DNA from: Bactericera cockerelli
Taxonomy: Eukaryota; Arthropoda; Insecta; Hemiptera; Triozidae
Length of the DNA: 64,000 bases
Direction of reading: 5' to 3'
Assembly (NCBI GenBank): GCA_024516035.1
Contig: CM044956.1
Coordinates: 25,641,101-25,705,100 of the forward strand
Position numbers and translations under genes: made by a program. Positions 10,627-20,925 of the stretch are shown one piece after another (positions within the stretch are counted from its first letter, which is position 1; every line of letters begins with the position of its first letter). Under the pieces are notes generated by a model that saw only the letters and a list, made by a program, of their open reading frames with translations, ran no database searches and had not been told where the DNA came from.

Positions 10627-11333
10627 CAGTGTTGCCATCATGACGATTTTCTCGTCATATTTGACGATATTTTAACTCTCTTGACGGGAAAAAAAATGTT
10701 TTGACGGTTGACGATAGTTTTTGACGATATTTTCTTATAGTTGACGGTTTTTTGACGATTTCTGTGGAAAGCTATGGACATAAATCCATCCGTTAAAATT
10801 GGATTTTTTTAATCGATTTTTTCGTTCCCGCTGTAATTTTCCTCGTGTGAACACGCCCTATTGTTTACATTTTAATGTGTAGGTTACGTATTACGTAGGT
10901 GTAGCCTGTAGACGCGACACTATGCGGCGTATGTACTATGTAATTATGAGCGCATCGAGATCTTTTATATTTGTGAGCATTGTTTCTCGGTCACCGAGCC
11001 GCCAGGTCTCCGGTACTCTAGACTCTGTAAAATGAATTTTGAAATTTAATTTTTTTCAAAGTTCAAACTCATTTCAGATTTTCAGTTAATTTTCCCTTTG
11101 GTTACTTCTAAACTTTTATGTGTTTTAGTGATAAAATGTAAGTGTAAACTGAGTAAATACTGTAAATAGTGTAGCATGGTTTGGTGTAGGTACTGGGCAT
11201 GAAGTTTTCATAGTGGTAAATCGGATAATATTGTTGACGACTTTTTTAACGATTTTTTTTCTTCCTTGACGATTTTTTGACGAGATTTTTGCTACGCCAT
11301 GACGATTTTTTTTTAAATCTGTTGGCAACACTG
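10627..11333. mobile_element. Non-autonomous hAT element with exact 8 bp target-site duplication
   Basis: Terminal inverted repeats CAGTGTTGCCA and TGGCAACACTG are flanked on both sides by ATTAAGTA (10619-10626 and 11334-11341). The CAGtGttGCCA ends and an 8 bp duplication are hallmarks of hAT transposons. Subterminal regions carry many TGACGATTTTTTGACG-type motifs at both ends, likely binding sites for the missing transposase (inference). There is no transposase reading frame in the 707 bp, so it depended on another copy for movement. Confidence 0.9.
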
Positions 11334-11635
11334 ATTAAGTAACTAGTAAAGAAGAAAAGAAGTGGCAGTGTTCTAAAAATCATGGAGAATCAGGCAAGAT
11401 AGTGTGACAAAGACAGGTAATTTTTATTCAAGCACCTATTTGAGAAGGTTGTATTACTTCTCTTATTTTGAGGAACCATGGTAAAAGGTGGATTGAAAAA
11501 AAATCATGAGAATAAACCCTCCTTTAAACAAGTTAACCTCTACACGTAAAATCATGGTCTGCACCACCAGCCTATGAGACTCCATTTGGGATCTAAAGTC
11601 TATAAGCATGAGTATTGAGCACTGAAATCATATAG

Positions 11636-11889
11636 TCGTCCCAAACACGAAGTGGCGTATCTCAAAAAATGGACATTCGAGATTTTTGGTGTATCTAGTT
11701 CTAATCATGGTTTTTTATCACCTTGCTAAGTGGCGTACCTCTATCTGAAAGTGTTCCAATTTTATGAGTATATTTAAATTCGGTGTATATTGTTTTGAAT
11801 ATTTCTTTCAAAGAACGAGTTGACATATCTCAATTTACACTACTAAAGTTTGTATTTTGAAGATACGCCACTTGGTGTTTGGGATGACA
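11636..11889. mobile_element. MITE with GTCGTCCCAAACAC ends
   Basis: The left end GTCGTCCCAAACACGAAGTG continues to GCGTATCT; the right end is its complement with two mismatches, over about 27 bp. The interior has another aagtggcgta near 11730. Total 254 bp, non-coding. The target duplication is unclear because both flanks are simple ATA sequence. Confidence 0.7.
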
Positions 11890-12154
11890 ATATAAGTTAT
11901 CATATTTGTGTTAATCACTTTTGTGCTATCACAACTACTCAAACTCACTTTATTAACCCATGAGTACATGTACATAGGGAAAAAATTTCACATGCTTGGC
12001 AAAAACGCTAGAACTTGATCAATATTGGTCCTAACCTGTAGGGACCTGGAGTAGCTGTTGATAATATGTTTATCTAGATGTAACCACAGTCCCTTGAGTT
12101 ATTTTCAATTTCTGTTGCCCGTGACATGGCAAAAAGTCAGATCGGTCTGTGAAT

Positions 12155-12200
12155 GTGAGATTTTTTTTCATCATGTGTGTACAGATGTAACTCTTTCTTG
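12155..12200. repeat. Fragment of the tRNA-SINE tail seen at 13195
   Basis: The tgtgagattttttttcatca stretch and the following tgtacaga segment match the end of the element at 13195-13335. It is a short truncated copy. The rest of 11890-12260 shows no gene. Confidence 0.45.
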
Positions 12201-12267
12201 AGAGTTTTTTTTTCTGTTACTAACTGCTTAGTTTAATTTAATTACAATAATTAGTTTTAATAATTAA

Positions 12268-12548
12268 CACTTTCCATGCCGGAGACTCATTTTGAAATTA
12301 TTGCCCAGTGCCGTAGCAATATTTGGCCGGTGTTACCAAATTACCAAATGGTAACACTGGCACAGGCTTGAAATTTTTTGAAGTTTTTCTTGTTCTGTGC
12401 CGGTGTTACCATTTGATAACACTATTCCATGTAAGGTGTTACCAAAAGATAACACCGGGTCGAGAAGTAGATGTCTTCAGTGTTACCAAACAGTAACACC
12501 ATTTTTCTGAACAGGTGTTACCAAATGGTAACACCGGCACAGAAAGTG
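12268..12548. mobile_element. piggyBac-like MITE 1 (TTAA target) with internal hairpins
   Basis: Flanked by TTAA at 12264-12267 and 12549-12552. Termini CACTTTCCATGCCGG and the complement of CACTTTCTGTGCCGG match in 13 of 15 bases. The inside holds about five repeats of GGTGTTACC-n-GGTAACACC-type palindromes with changing centres. A TTAA duplication is the hallmark of piggyBac elements (established). Assignment of this particular family is inference, as no transposase is present. Confidence 0.8.
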
Positions 12549-12699
12549 TTAATTAATATAATAATAACAATTTTAAATAAAAAAAATAGTGTGTTTACCT
12601 ACCAAATTTGTGATTGTTATTGTTCACTATTGTTGTAATAATTATTATAATGATTGTTTTTTGACCCCAGTGATAACACATAATTTTGTAATTCCTCTT

Positions 12700-12995
12700 G
12701 TTTTTTGACCCCAGTTGAACATTCAACTTGAAACGGTTGTTTGAATCCAGCCTGCGGTTTAAAATTTAAGAAGCGTTTTGTTTGATTATTTTTTGTGACT
12801 GAAATGCACAAATAAATCCTTATAATCCTGCTTTTTAATATTTTGATCTAATTGGTAATGTTCGACTTGTATTCTAGAGGTCAGCCATTCGAATCCACCT
12901 ACCTGTTTGTTTCAAATTTAGAAGTGTTATATTTTATTATTTCTTTGTGATTGAAAAACATAAATAAATACTTATTATCACCTCTTTATTCAATT
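12700..12995. repeat. Two degenerate tRNA-SINE-like units
   Basis: Two similar segments (about 12715-12830 and 12848-12990) each carry a B-box-like sequence (gtttgaatcc; attcgaatcc). Each then has an AT-rich tail containing ttttgtgactgaaa or tttgtgattgaaa followed by an AATAAAT motif. The second also has an A-box-like taattggtaatg. They look like neighbouring decayed SINE copies. Confidence 0.4.
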
Positions 12996-13194
12996 AATTT
13001 AAAACAAACGTGTGCATTTTGTATAGGGAAAATAAAGAAATGTCAAATTAGGGGTTTGAACTATAACTATTTGGAAAAAAAAACTTGCTAAAATTACGTT
13101 AAATAGATTTTAATACATAAGTCAACTTAATCTATCTTAAAAATATTAAGTAATTATTCAAGCACAATGAAATACAAAGCAAAACCACTAGGTG

Positions 13195-13336
13195 TGAGAT
13201 TTTTTTTCATCAAGCGTGTACAGACATAGGGATTTTTAACGCGAGTACTCACAGGTTAAATCTACACTGAAACCGGGACTTGAACCACCGACCTCCAGGT
13301 TACAAGTCTGCCACCTTATCAATCAAGCTACTGAGG
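13195..13336 (-). repeat. tRNA-derived SINE, minus strand
   Basis: On the minus strand the head starts at about 13336: GACCTCAGTAGCTTGATTG with an A-box-like block, an anticodon arm around cttgtaacct, and a B box GGTTCAAGTCCC. A SINE-specific tail follows to 13195, also seen at 12155-12200. A related head lies on the plus strand at 50345-50410. The cloverleaf is imperfect, so it is a SINE and not a tRNA gene. Confidence 0.65.
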
Positions 13337-13368
13337 TCAGTCTGAGATCATATAACATAGAGGGAATC

Positions 13369-13626
13369 CGGTGCTTGGATACAAGCAATGCCAATTGCAA
13401 ATCAGGATGTCTCTTGGACAATACCTCTTTATGTGTTGCAGTAGCCTTAAGATTAGGTGGGGACATGTGTCAAGCACATACATGCCATTGTGGAATGGAA
13501 ATTGATAAAACAGGACAGCATGGGCTAAGTTGCAACAAAAGTGGGGGTAGGTATTCACACCATAACGAACTAAACCAAACTATCAAATGTGCCTTGGGAT
13601 CATGTCATATTCCATCGGTTCTTTAA
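13369..13626 (+). pseudogene. Non-LTR-type retroelement C-terminal fragment
   Basis: The 83-residue frame from 13375 contains ALRLGGDMC, then CHCGMEID, then GQHGLSCNKSGGRYSHHNELN. This is the cysteine/histidine-rich block found after the reverse transcriptase in many animal retroelement proteins. It stops at 13624 after the region that normally reads into the LEP/GL block, and no reverse transcriptase core is beside it. It is an isolated scrap. Confidence 0.6.
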
Positions 13627-13639
13627 CCATCAGGTCTAT

Positions 13640-13790
13640 TCAGCCATTTTTGTCATGAATATGAATGCCATTTTCGTCTTTAATATGACCAAGAAATTTG
13701 ACTTGTGAAACATTAAAGATACACTTCTCAGGGTTTAATCTAATATTATTTTCTCTTGCCATCTGTAAATTATGTAGGTAGTCAATGAGA
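13640..13790 (-). pseudogene. Ty3/Gypsy reverse transcriptase fragment
   Basis: On the minus strand a frame reads ARENNIRLNPEKCIFN then VKFLGHIKDENGI. This is the conserved segment downstream of the catalytic YxDD box in Gypsy-type reverse transcriptases (LNPEKC...FLGHI). It starts and ends abruptly, about 50 codons in total, beside an unrelated repeat at 13795. Confidence 0.7.
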
Positions 13791-13794
13791 CGTA

Positions 13795-14680
13795 AAATTG
13801 TACAGAAAAATAGAATATGCAACAAAAATAAACAAAACATCTATTTTTTATGTTGTTTTTGATGTTTTCACCCTGTAGATGTTTTCTTGTGGGTACTCGA
13901 AATTGTCTAACTGTCAACATGTCAACAAAGACTCCAAATCTGGAAGAAAAAGACAAATTTATAAAGCCATTTTCAATTTTATGTTTACACCTACCTACCT
14001 ACTTCTTATTTCATGTAGTAAAATCATTCAGTGTTGACACCAAATTGAAAATGGCTTCAAAATTTGTGATTTTTACTAAAAAAAATTTTTTTAACAGAGT
14101 GTTCCTTGCGACATTAAAAGACCATATCTTTATTTTTGTTGTATATTCAGTCTTTTTCTGCAATTTTACATTCTTTAAACTACCTACATGTCTCACCCTG
14201 TACATACACCGTAGTTTTGTTCTTTGATATGACCAACTAAAAAATTATTAAATTAGGCGAAGATTAAGAATTAAAGCGCATTATAAGAAAAAAAAAAGAA
14301 GAAAAAAAAAAGAATCCGTAATATTTTTTTTTTCAAACAAACTCGGTTTTAAAAAAAATTCACACTATTAATTCACTTATGAACTATGCTGTATAATTTA
14401 TTCTTATGCCAATTGAAAGTGCGTGTTTTCATTGTACAAAAAAATTCTATTCTTATTATCAAAAAAAAAATAAATGAAATCGAGTTATTTGAAATTTAGA
14501 GGAAAAAAATTGTTAAAAACACTACCCTGTATGTAATATTTTAACATTAAAAAGTACTCGTTTCCTGAGTAAAATTATCAAATAAAATTCAGGTTAACCC
14601 ATTAAAAAACCAAAAGTTGACACCTAAATTTCTGACTTTTAAACAACCCTGTATAAAAAAACATTTCATGACTGAAGACC
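13795..14680 (-). repeat. CAGGGTG-type interspersed repeat, copy 2 (inverted)
   Basis: Reverse-complement counterpart of 1-700. Both contain the same blocks around the CAGGGTG motifs (tattacatacagggt; aattttatttgataat; acgtaaaattg). CACCCTGT motifs are near 13870, 14200 and 14524. Frames here (13850-14227 and 14011-14205) are repeat-derived and not called. Confidence 0.6.
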
Positions 14681-14938
14681 CTGCATCAAATTGACAAACA
14701 TGACTGATAGTGCATAATTAGGACATTTACTCATGGATTTTTTTGTTTTTCAAAAACTCCATCAGGGCCGAGTAATTTGAGCTGTCCAACTTTGGTGTGA
14801 CACCATGTATATTTAAGCTCCCAATTAAACGGCCGATATTCAGGAAGTTGTTCAGCATACCTAAGCGCACTGTTAACTTAAAGATTTTGGTCGCTCCTGA
14901 AATTACCATTCTTGGAGAATTTTATTAATAAAAAAATG

Positions 14939-15208
14939 GCCAGCGTCGATGGCATGTTAAATACACCGGTTCCCTTCAGAACACCGAAGTTAAGCGACAT
15001 CCAGCGAGGTTAAGACTTGGATGGGTGACCATTCAAATTCTAATTCTCGTGACGCTGGCTTTTCCCGGCCCCACTCAGGCTGGGTGAGGTCAATGTGAGT
15101 AGCAGGTTTGTGAGGTTCCTGCGAATGGAGGGTAAAACCCCCGTCGTGATATGACCATGGCAGTTGAAAGCGACGTTAAACCCCACTTAAAAAAAAAAAA
15201 AAAAAAAA
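14939..15208 (+). repeat. 5S rRNA-derived SINE, full length
   Basis: The first 120 bases resemble 5S rRNA from end to end: GCCAGCGTCGATGGCATGTT, then CACCGAAGTTAAGC, the internal promoter block with GACTTGGATGGGTGACC, and GTGACGCTGGC. A SINE body follows with the CAGGCTGGGTGAGGTCAATG domain, then a poly-A tail (15189-15208). Sequence tolerant of substitutions plus the body and tail mark it as a retroposon, not a 5S gene. An aaaatg motif on both sides is a possible target duplication. Confidence 0.88.
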
Positions 15209-15583
15209 TGTAATCAGCTCAATTCTGACAAAAAAAAAAAATGCATCATTGCAATGCTGTTCTATACTTTATAGGTCATAACACCAAAAATAACTTTTGC
15301 TGAAAATATTATTTGTTTTTATTTTTTCCTATTGTTTCAGCTAAAATGTGAGCTGTGATTTACAATTACTGCACTTATTGAATATTTTGTGTCAACGTTC
15401 AACACTCAAAGGTCAATTTTATTACTGGAGTGATAAAAGACCAACCATCGAATACATCTTAATCTTTAAAAAATGGTAAATAATGAATTAATTATATTCT
15501 CATGAAATTATTCAATTAAGTCCATCTTGAAAATTAGAAAAAGGTATCTAATCAACAGAAAAGAAACTTCACTCTGACGCCCC

Positions 15584-17857
15584 ATGGCTCCGAGTCAAGT
15601 AGTGAAATATATCTACGATTTGCCATACAAGGCCCGTCTAGAGCTGTGTAATATTCTAGACTACAACAATGACTGGAAAACGCTAGGTGGATCCTTCATG
15701 AGTATGGACTGCTATGAACTATTCCAGATGGAAGGTGCTGTAATGAGGCGCGGTTCGCCTACAGATGAGCTTCTATCACGCTGTGGAGCTCGCAACCTTA
15801 CTTTGCTGGAGCTTTTCAAATATCTCCACTGTATGAAACATTACCGGGCCATGCTAATACTGAAACCCTATGTAGACCCAATTTACCACAGATGCATACC
15901 TGACGGTTGTGCTGAAAATAGAACAATTAAAGCTCAAAAGGATGAACATGAAGAACGTTGTATATTCTCTGAACACAAAATCAAAACGGCACAGCCAACT
16001 GTCAAAGTTAGTATGCCAGAAGCATCAGTAAAGGAGGGGAGTTCCCCGGGGAATCAGAACAATCAGCCCACCCGCAAAGTGTCCGATCCAGTAACTCCTA
16101 TGAACATACTGGGAGGTACACCACACATCTCCTATGAGGAATTGACTCTTGCCACCAATAACTGGGACAGATTAAATATTATTGGCAAAGGTGGCTTTGG
16201 TACTGTGTACAAGGGATTCTGGAAGAATACAACCATCGCTGTAAAGAAGTTGGAAGTGCAGAGGAGTGGTAAGTCAGAAGAAACTCTTAACCAATGCCAG
16301 CGAGAACAATCCATGAGAGAGCTCAAATATTTGAACAGTTGTCGCCACGATAATATCCTTCCTCTATATGGTATCAGTTTTGAGTCTGGCAAGTACTGTT
16401 TGGTCTATCAGTTCATGCCAAATGGGTCACTTGAAGATAGACTTCTCATGAGGAAAAATACTCAAGCACTCATTTGGACTGAGAGGCTTCATATTGCGAA
16501 GGGAACAGCTTTAGGACTGCAGTTTCTGCATAGCCGTGATCCCCCTCTAATACATGGGGACATTAAAAGCGCAAATATTCTACTCAACACACACATGGAT
16601 CCTGTGATAGGAGACTTTGGTCTCACACAAGAAGGCCCCATCGAGAAAGCTACACATATCACGCTAAAGCGAGTCAATGGAACAAGACCTTATTTACCAT
16701 ATGAATTCTTAAGTGGGAAACGTCTCTCAACAAAAGTAGATGTGTATGCATTTGGCATCGTTCTATTTGAACTGGCCACAGGTATGCGTGCATACGACGA
16801 TTCAAGACGCTCTGAACGACATCTCAAAAGCCTTGTTGAAAAATATTCTGAGGAGAACATTTATGATTTGGTTGACAAGAATGCCCAACCTTTGGAACTT
16901 ACCATCGCCTATGCTTTCTTTAAGATTGGTAAAGTTTCAACAAAAATGCTTGTTAAAGAGAGGCCAGAGATGATTCAGGTATTCAATTTGCTTTGTGGTA
17001 GTGCATCAAGCAATGCTGAATCATCCAATGCAATAGGACCCAGACCTACTGTTACCTTATCCTCTGCAACACCCGTTAGGACAATGTCTCCCAATAATCT
17101 ACCACGCTATAAATTCGGTGGTGGGGGTAAGGGGCCAGAACCCGGGGTTCCATACCTACCAGCTCCTATACAGATTTTGAACACTCCGCACATCCTCCAA
17201 CAGGTGGGATCTCTCGCCCAACTGCAGCATATTTCTCCCAACTTTGTGCGACCTCAGCAGCAGCAAACAGGATCCCAGAAGACGCCGCAAGATATCCTAT
17301 CTCCTGCACAACAATTCCTACAGGGAAACCTTGTGCGAATTGGTAATCCACAGGATATAACTCCCAACAGCATAGTGAAGGAATCATCAGTATCACAGCA
17401 GCAGCATATAATGGCAATACCAAGCCCTGCTTTAAATATGACATCAGGGTTTCCATTGGACATTTCGACGTCACCAGCTACATCTTTAAACACACCAGTT
17501 TTATCAAATGTGATTAGGTCACTAAGTCCTTCATCTCTTATTAAACGAGTCATACCCGAGGCAAGTCAAAGTCAGGACAAAGAATCTCATGATTGTTCCT
17601 CTGGATTTTGCAACCATTCCTCGTCTGAATCAACCACGTCTGTGGAAATTCTGGACAGAACTCCTGAACAACCTCTTGGTATTCAGGACAGAGAAAATGC
17701 GGAACCATCATTACAGGACCATAGGAATTCCCATCGAATAGTGGAGGATATTAACAAACTTGATGTATCATTGGTTACACCAGATCGCAACCGAGGTGTT
17801 GATATAGTTCCAGCAGAATCTATGCCTCTTCTTCAACTGTTGAATATAAAAAGATAG
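15584..17857 (+). CDS. pll: Pelle-type IRAK serine/threonine kinase, copy 1 (intact)
   Basis: Cytoplasmic kinase of the Toll pathway that is recruited through death domains (Tube/MyD88 in flies) and signals to NF-kB factors. The 757-residue frame has an N-terminal death domain (about 5-100; YDLPYKARLELCNIL...SPTDELLSRCG). A linker follows, then a kinase domain (about 185-470) with P-loop GKGGFGTVYKG (201-211), Lys221 in IAVKKL, the IRAK gatekeeper Tyr275, HGDIKSANIL (Asp326) and DFG (344-346) followed by LTQEGP, as in Pelle. The last 290 residues are a Gln/Ser/Thr/Pro-rich tail with no known domain, making it longer than fly Pelle (about 500). The coding region has no intron. IRAK4 is the nearest alternative name. 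A second copy with a frameshift lies beyond the gap at 20690. Confidence 0.92.
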   Translation: MAPSQVVKYIYDLPYKARLELCNILDYNNDWKTLGGSFMSMDCYELFQMEGAVMRRGSPTDELLSRCGARNLTLLELFKYLHCMKHYRAMLILKPYVDPIYHRCIPDGCAENRTIKAQKDEHEERCIFSEHKIKTAQPTVKVSMPEASVKEGSSPGNQNNQPTRKVSDPVTPMNILGGTPHISYEELTLATNNWDRLNIIGKGGFGTVYKGFWKNTTIAVKKLEVQRSGKSEETLNQCQREQSMRELKYLNSCRHDNILPLYGISFESGKYCLVYQFMPNGSLEDRLLMRKNTQALIWTERLHIAKGTALGLQFLHSRDPPLIHGDIKSANILLNTHMDPVIGDFGLTQEGPIEKATHITLKRVNGTRPYLPYEFLSGKRLSTKVDVYAFGIVLFELATGMRAYDDSRRSERHLKSLVEKYSEENIYDLVDKNAQPLELTIAYAFFKIGKVSTKMLVKERPEMIQVFNLLCGSASSNAESSNAIGPRPTVTLSSATPVRTMSPNNLPRYKFGGGGKGPEPGVPYLPAPIQILNTPHILQQVGSLAQLQHISPNFVRPQQQQTGSQKTPQDILSPAQQFLQGNLVRIGNPQDITPNSIVKESSVSQQQHIMAIPSPALNMTSGFPLDISTSPATSLNTPVLSNVIRSLSPSSLIKRVIPEASQSQDKESHDCSSGFCNHSSSESTTSVEILDRTPEQPLGIQDRENAEPSLQDHRNSHRIVEDINKLDVSLVTPDRNRGVDIVPAESMPLLQLLNIKR

Positions 17858-18063
17858 AATCACAATATACCTTGGCTAATCGGCGAGGGTCTATTGTGAT
17901 GATAAAATATTCAATATTGAAATTCGTCTTACGCAATATCTCAAGTACGAGTAGGTATTTCAATATTTCATAATATGCCAAAGATTCAGTAAAAGGTAAA
18001 GACAAGCAATGGAAAAGTTGTCCTCTAAGGAAACCACTCATCTTAATTTAGCCCTGAACAGTA

Positions 18064-20383
18064 CAGGGTGGACCAAAAAAACGTTTACAATCGTTAATGG
18101 TAGATTACTGACGATATTTCTAGCGCGTAAATTTTCTTGATGTAAAATCTCTTAAGGGGTGGTAGTATAGATCATTTCCAACCATTAATGTTCTATAGCA
18201 CTTTTGATTTAACTCAGTGGTTCTCGAGATATTATTTTTTTGAATTATTTTAACAAGTCCCCCGCCGCTCGACAAAGAATGGCATCTAACTCCATAAAAT
18301 ACAGTAGATGAAGTAATAGATTTAACTTTTTCCATAAGATAACAATATTTCACTATTATTTAGATTAAATTTATTCTTAAAAAGTGTACACGCACTGAAA
18401 AAAATTGGCAGCAGCGGAAGTTTTATCGCGAACATGAAATCCACCTAAAACTTGAGCCGCCATTTTCTCAAAATACTGCCCACATAAACTGACTGACGTA
18501 GTACTGACTGACTTTTTTTTAATTTCTCTCGGTTTCAATAAAAAATGAAAATTTTATATCAAGTCTGTCATATTTTCTGAAAGGTAAGACTTCAAGCAAG
18601 TTTTTACACAAATAAAACCAATACTTTATGTGGGCAGTATTTTGAGAAAATGGCGGCTCAAGTTTCAGGTGGATTTCATGTTCGCGATAAATTTTCCGCT
18701 GCTGCCAATTTTTTTCAGTACGTGTGCTCTTTTTAAGAATAAATTTAGTCTAAATAATAGTGAAATATTGTTATCTTATGGAAAAAGTTGAATCTATTGC
18801 TTCATCTACTGTATTTTACGGAGTTAGATGCCATTCTTTGTCGAGCGGCAGGGGACTTGTAAAAATAATTCAAAAAAATAATGTCTCGAGAACCACTGAG
18901 TTAAATCAAAAGTGCTATAGAACATTAATGGTTGGAAATGATCTATACTACCACCCCTTAAGAGATTTTACATCAAGCCTGTTACACCCTGTATACAGGG
19001 TGTCCATAAAGTCTGGACCCACTTCCCCTATCTCGGGAACCACTTAAAATATCGAAAAACTCCAAGACACCTATTTCTTCGATTGTAGGGGGATTTATTT
19101 TAAGCTAAAAAAAAAATTGCCTACACGGCCCCAGTCAGGCTGGGCATGGACCAACTTTAAAATCCTAAATAGAATGGTATGTCTTGTGGCATATTTTTTT
19201 AAAGGTCTTATTGAGAGAAGTTCATTACAACAAATTTTAGTGAGTTACGACTTACCGTTCTCGAGATACAGGGTCGGACGTCCTGGCTAATATCCCTATG
19301 TTCTGACCTATAACTCGTTAACCGTAAATTATGGAGAAAAATTTTCTTGTTAATAATAACTCCTTATGGCAAGACCTTTCGAACGTGTTATAACTCGACA
19401 TACTCTGTTGATGTTAGTTTCTGGTCGGTTTCGTCAGCCAGCCGGACGAACAGTCGACAAAAATTTAACGAAAAAACAAATCAAACTTTAACACTTAATC
19501 TTCAATGCCAAGTTAAGGACATGACGTCGGGTCTCAAAGGATCCGTATGAAAAAAAAAAAAACAGAAAAAAAAAAATATGAATCTTTCATGTCTTTCACG
19601 ATTGTTGGGGGGTCTCGAAAATAGGGTTCCCGTTGGCCTAGGAAGTCAAATCAATTTCTTTTTCAACGTAGTGTCCATTTCTGCAATAAAGATCGCAATT
19701 TTTGAAATTCATGTTGAACTTTTCGCTGGCTTAAAGTACATGAAATGCACGGGAACCATGTTTTCTTTGTATTGGCGTTCTTCACACCTCGGCCGAGGTG
19801 TTTGATCATCGAGAAACAAACAATCGTTCATTTGACTGGCCTTTAATTAATTCCAAGGAAACCGGACATAATTTTAGCTATTTACTCCTTGAGCCAAGCC
19901 GACCCTACACAATCAACACTTTTAAGATTTTGAACATCATTTTTTGAAACTTAACTGGTTCGTTTTCCCAGAAGATCATGTGATAAAAAATCGTAAAATT
20001 ATTTCTTAGCATCCTCGGGGTGGCCGCCAACTTTTATCAAACTTGCTAGTGTGTGTGCCTAAATTTGTTCGCACAAAAGTTTAATCGGGTGTTGAATCTG
20101 TTCAGGTGTAAAAAAGGCGACAAACCAAACCGTGAAAAACAAAGTGGCATAGTAGAGACTTCAAAATTTTGTTGGCTTTCTGCAGAATTGTTCAGAATCA
20201 ACTCATAGAGGAACAAAGCACTGACCTGAAGAATAAGTCAAAGTCGGACTTTTTCGGAAAGTTGCAAAAATCACTTTGTGCAGTTACGAAGGCGAATCCG
20301 AAAAAACGGATTACAGATCCGGGCTGGAAATATCGTCAGTAATCTACCATTAACGGGTGTAAACGTTTTTTTGGTCCACCCTG
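18064..20383. mobile_element. Long TIR element downstream of pll copy 1
   Basis: Begins TA-CAGGGTGGACCAAAAAAACG at 18064 and ends with the complement at 20383, followed by TA, a Tc1/mariner-style signature. Only about 60 bp of the left arm remain before a palindromic element (18136). The right arm (about 20160-20383) is full length. A third end, CAGGGTGTCCATAAAGTCTG, begins near 18996, so at least three elements are stacked. The same locus downstream of pll copy 2 is 23407-26728. No intact transposase. Confidence 0.75.
18136..18977. mobile_element. Foldback element with 353 bp arms
   Basis: Arms 18136-18488 and 18625-18977 are near-perfect inverted repeats around a 136 bp loop. They carry the same small frame (MKYCYLMEKV...) on opposite strands. 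The right end runs to ttacaccctgta (about 18990) but the left outer CAGGGTG end is missing, so the left side was lost. A partial third copy (loop plus right arm) is at 56861-57360. It is absent from the equivalent place in pll copy 2. Confidence 0.85.
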
Positions 20384-20689
20384 TATATTCATAGATTTAA
20401 AGGATTAAGAAGTAACCTTCATCTGTAAAGTTTCGAGTTAAGTATTGTGATATTGAGTTTTGTTTTATATCTCTATTGTGTTAAACATATAGATTTTTGG
20501 AGTTTCAATTAGTGAAATTCTTGTCACTATCTTGTACCTGACTATTGTTTTGTTTTGTAATGCTTTTTGTTGTTGTCTACAGCTTAAAAGATATTTAAAT
20601 ATTAATAATCATTTTATTTTATTAGATTGAACACATACTTCAAGAAGTTGGTGTGTATCTCACCATATTTACCAGCGGGGATCCTCGCA

Positions 20690-20789
20690 NNNNNNNNNNN
20701 NNNNNNNNNNNNNNNNNNNNNNNNNNNNNNNNNNNNNNNNNNNNNNNNNNNNNNNNNNNNNNNNNNNNNNNNNNNNNNNNNNNNNNNNN
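20690..20789. other. Assembly gap (100 N)
   Basis: Exactly 100 N, the usual placeholder for a gap of unknown size. The sequence before it (15443-20689) and after it (20790-27034) are two versions of the same locus. Confidence 0.99.
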
Positions 20790-20925
20790 CCAACCATTGA
20801 ATACATCTTAATCTTTAAAAAATGGTAAATAATGAATTAATTATTTCTCATGAAATTATTCAATTATGTCCTTCTTGAAAATTTGAAAAAGGTATCTAAT
20901 CAACAGAAAAGAACTCTGACGCCCC

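Noticed and set aside
14939..15058. Possible 5S rRNA gene
   Set aside because: It has many substitutions, a SINE body and a poly-A tail, and the same structure recurs with target duplications elsewhere.
17166..17553. Antisense frames of about 100 codons inside pll (and the same at 22509-22896)
   Set aside because: They are shadows of the Gln/Ser/Pro-rich pll tail and have no similarity of their own.
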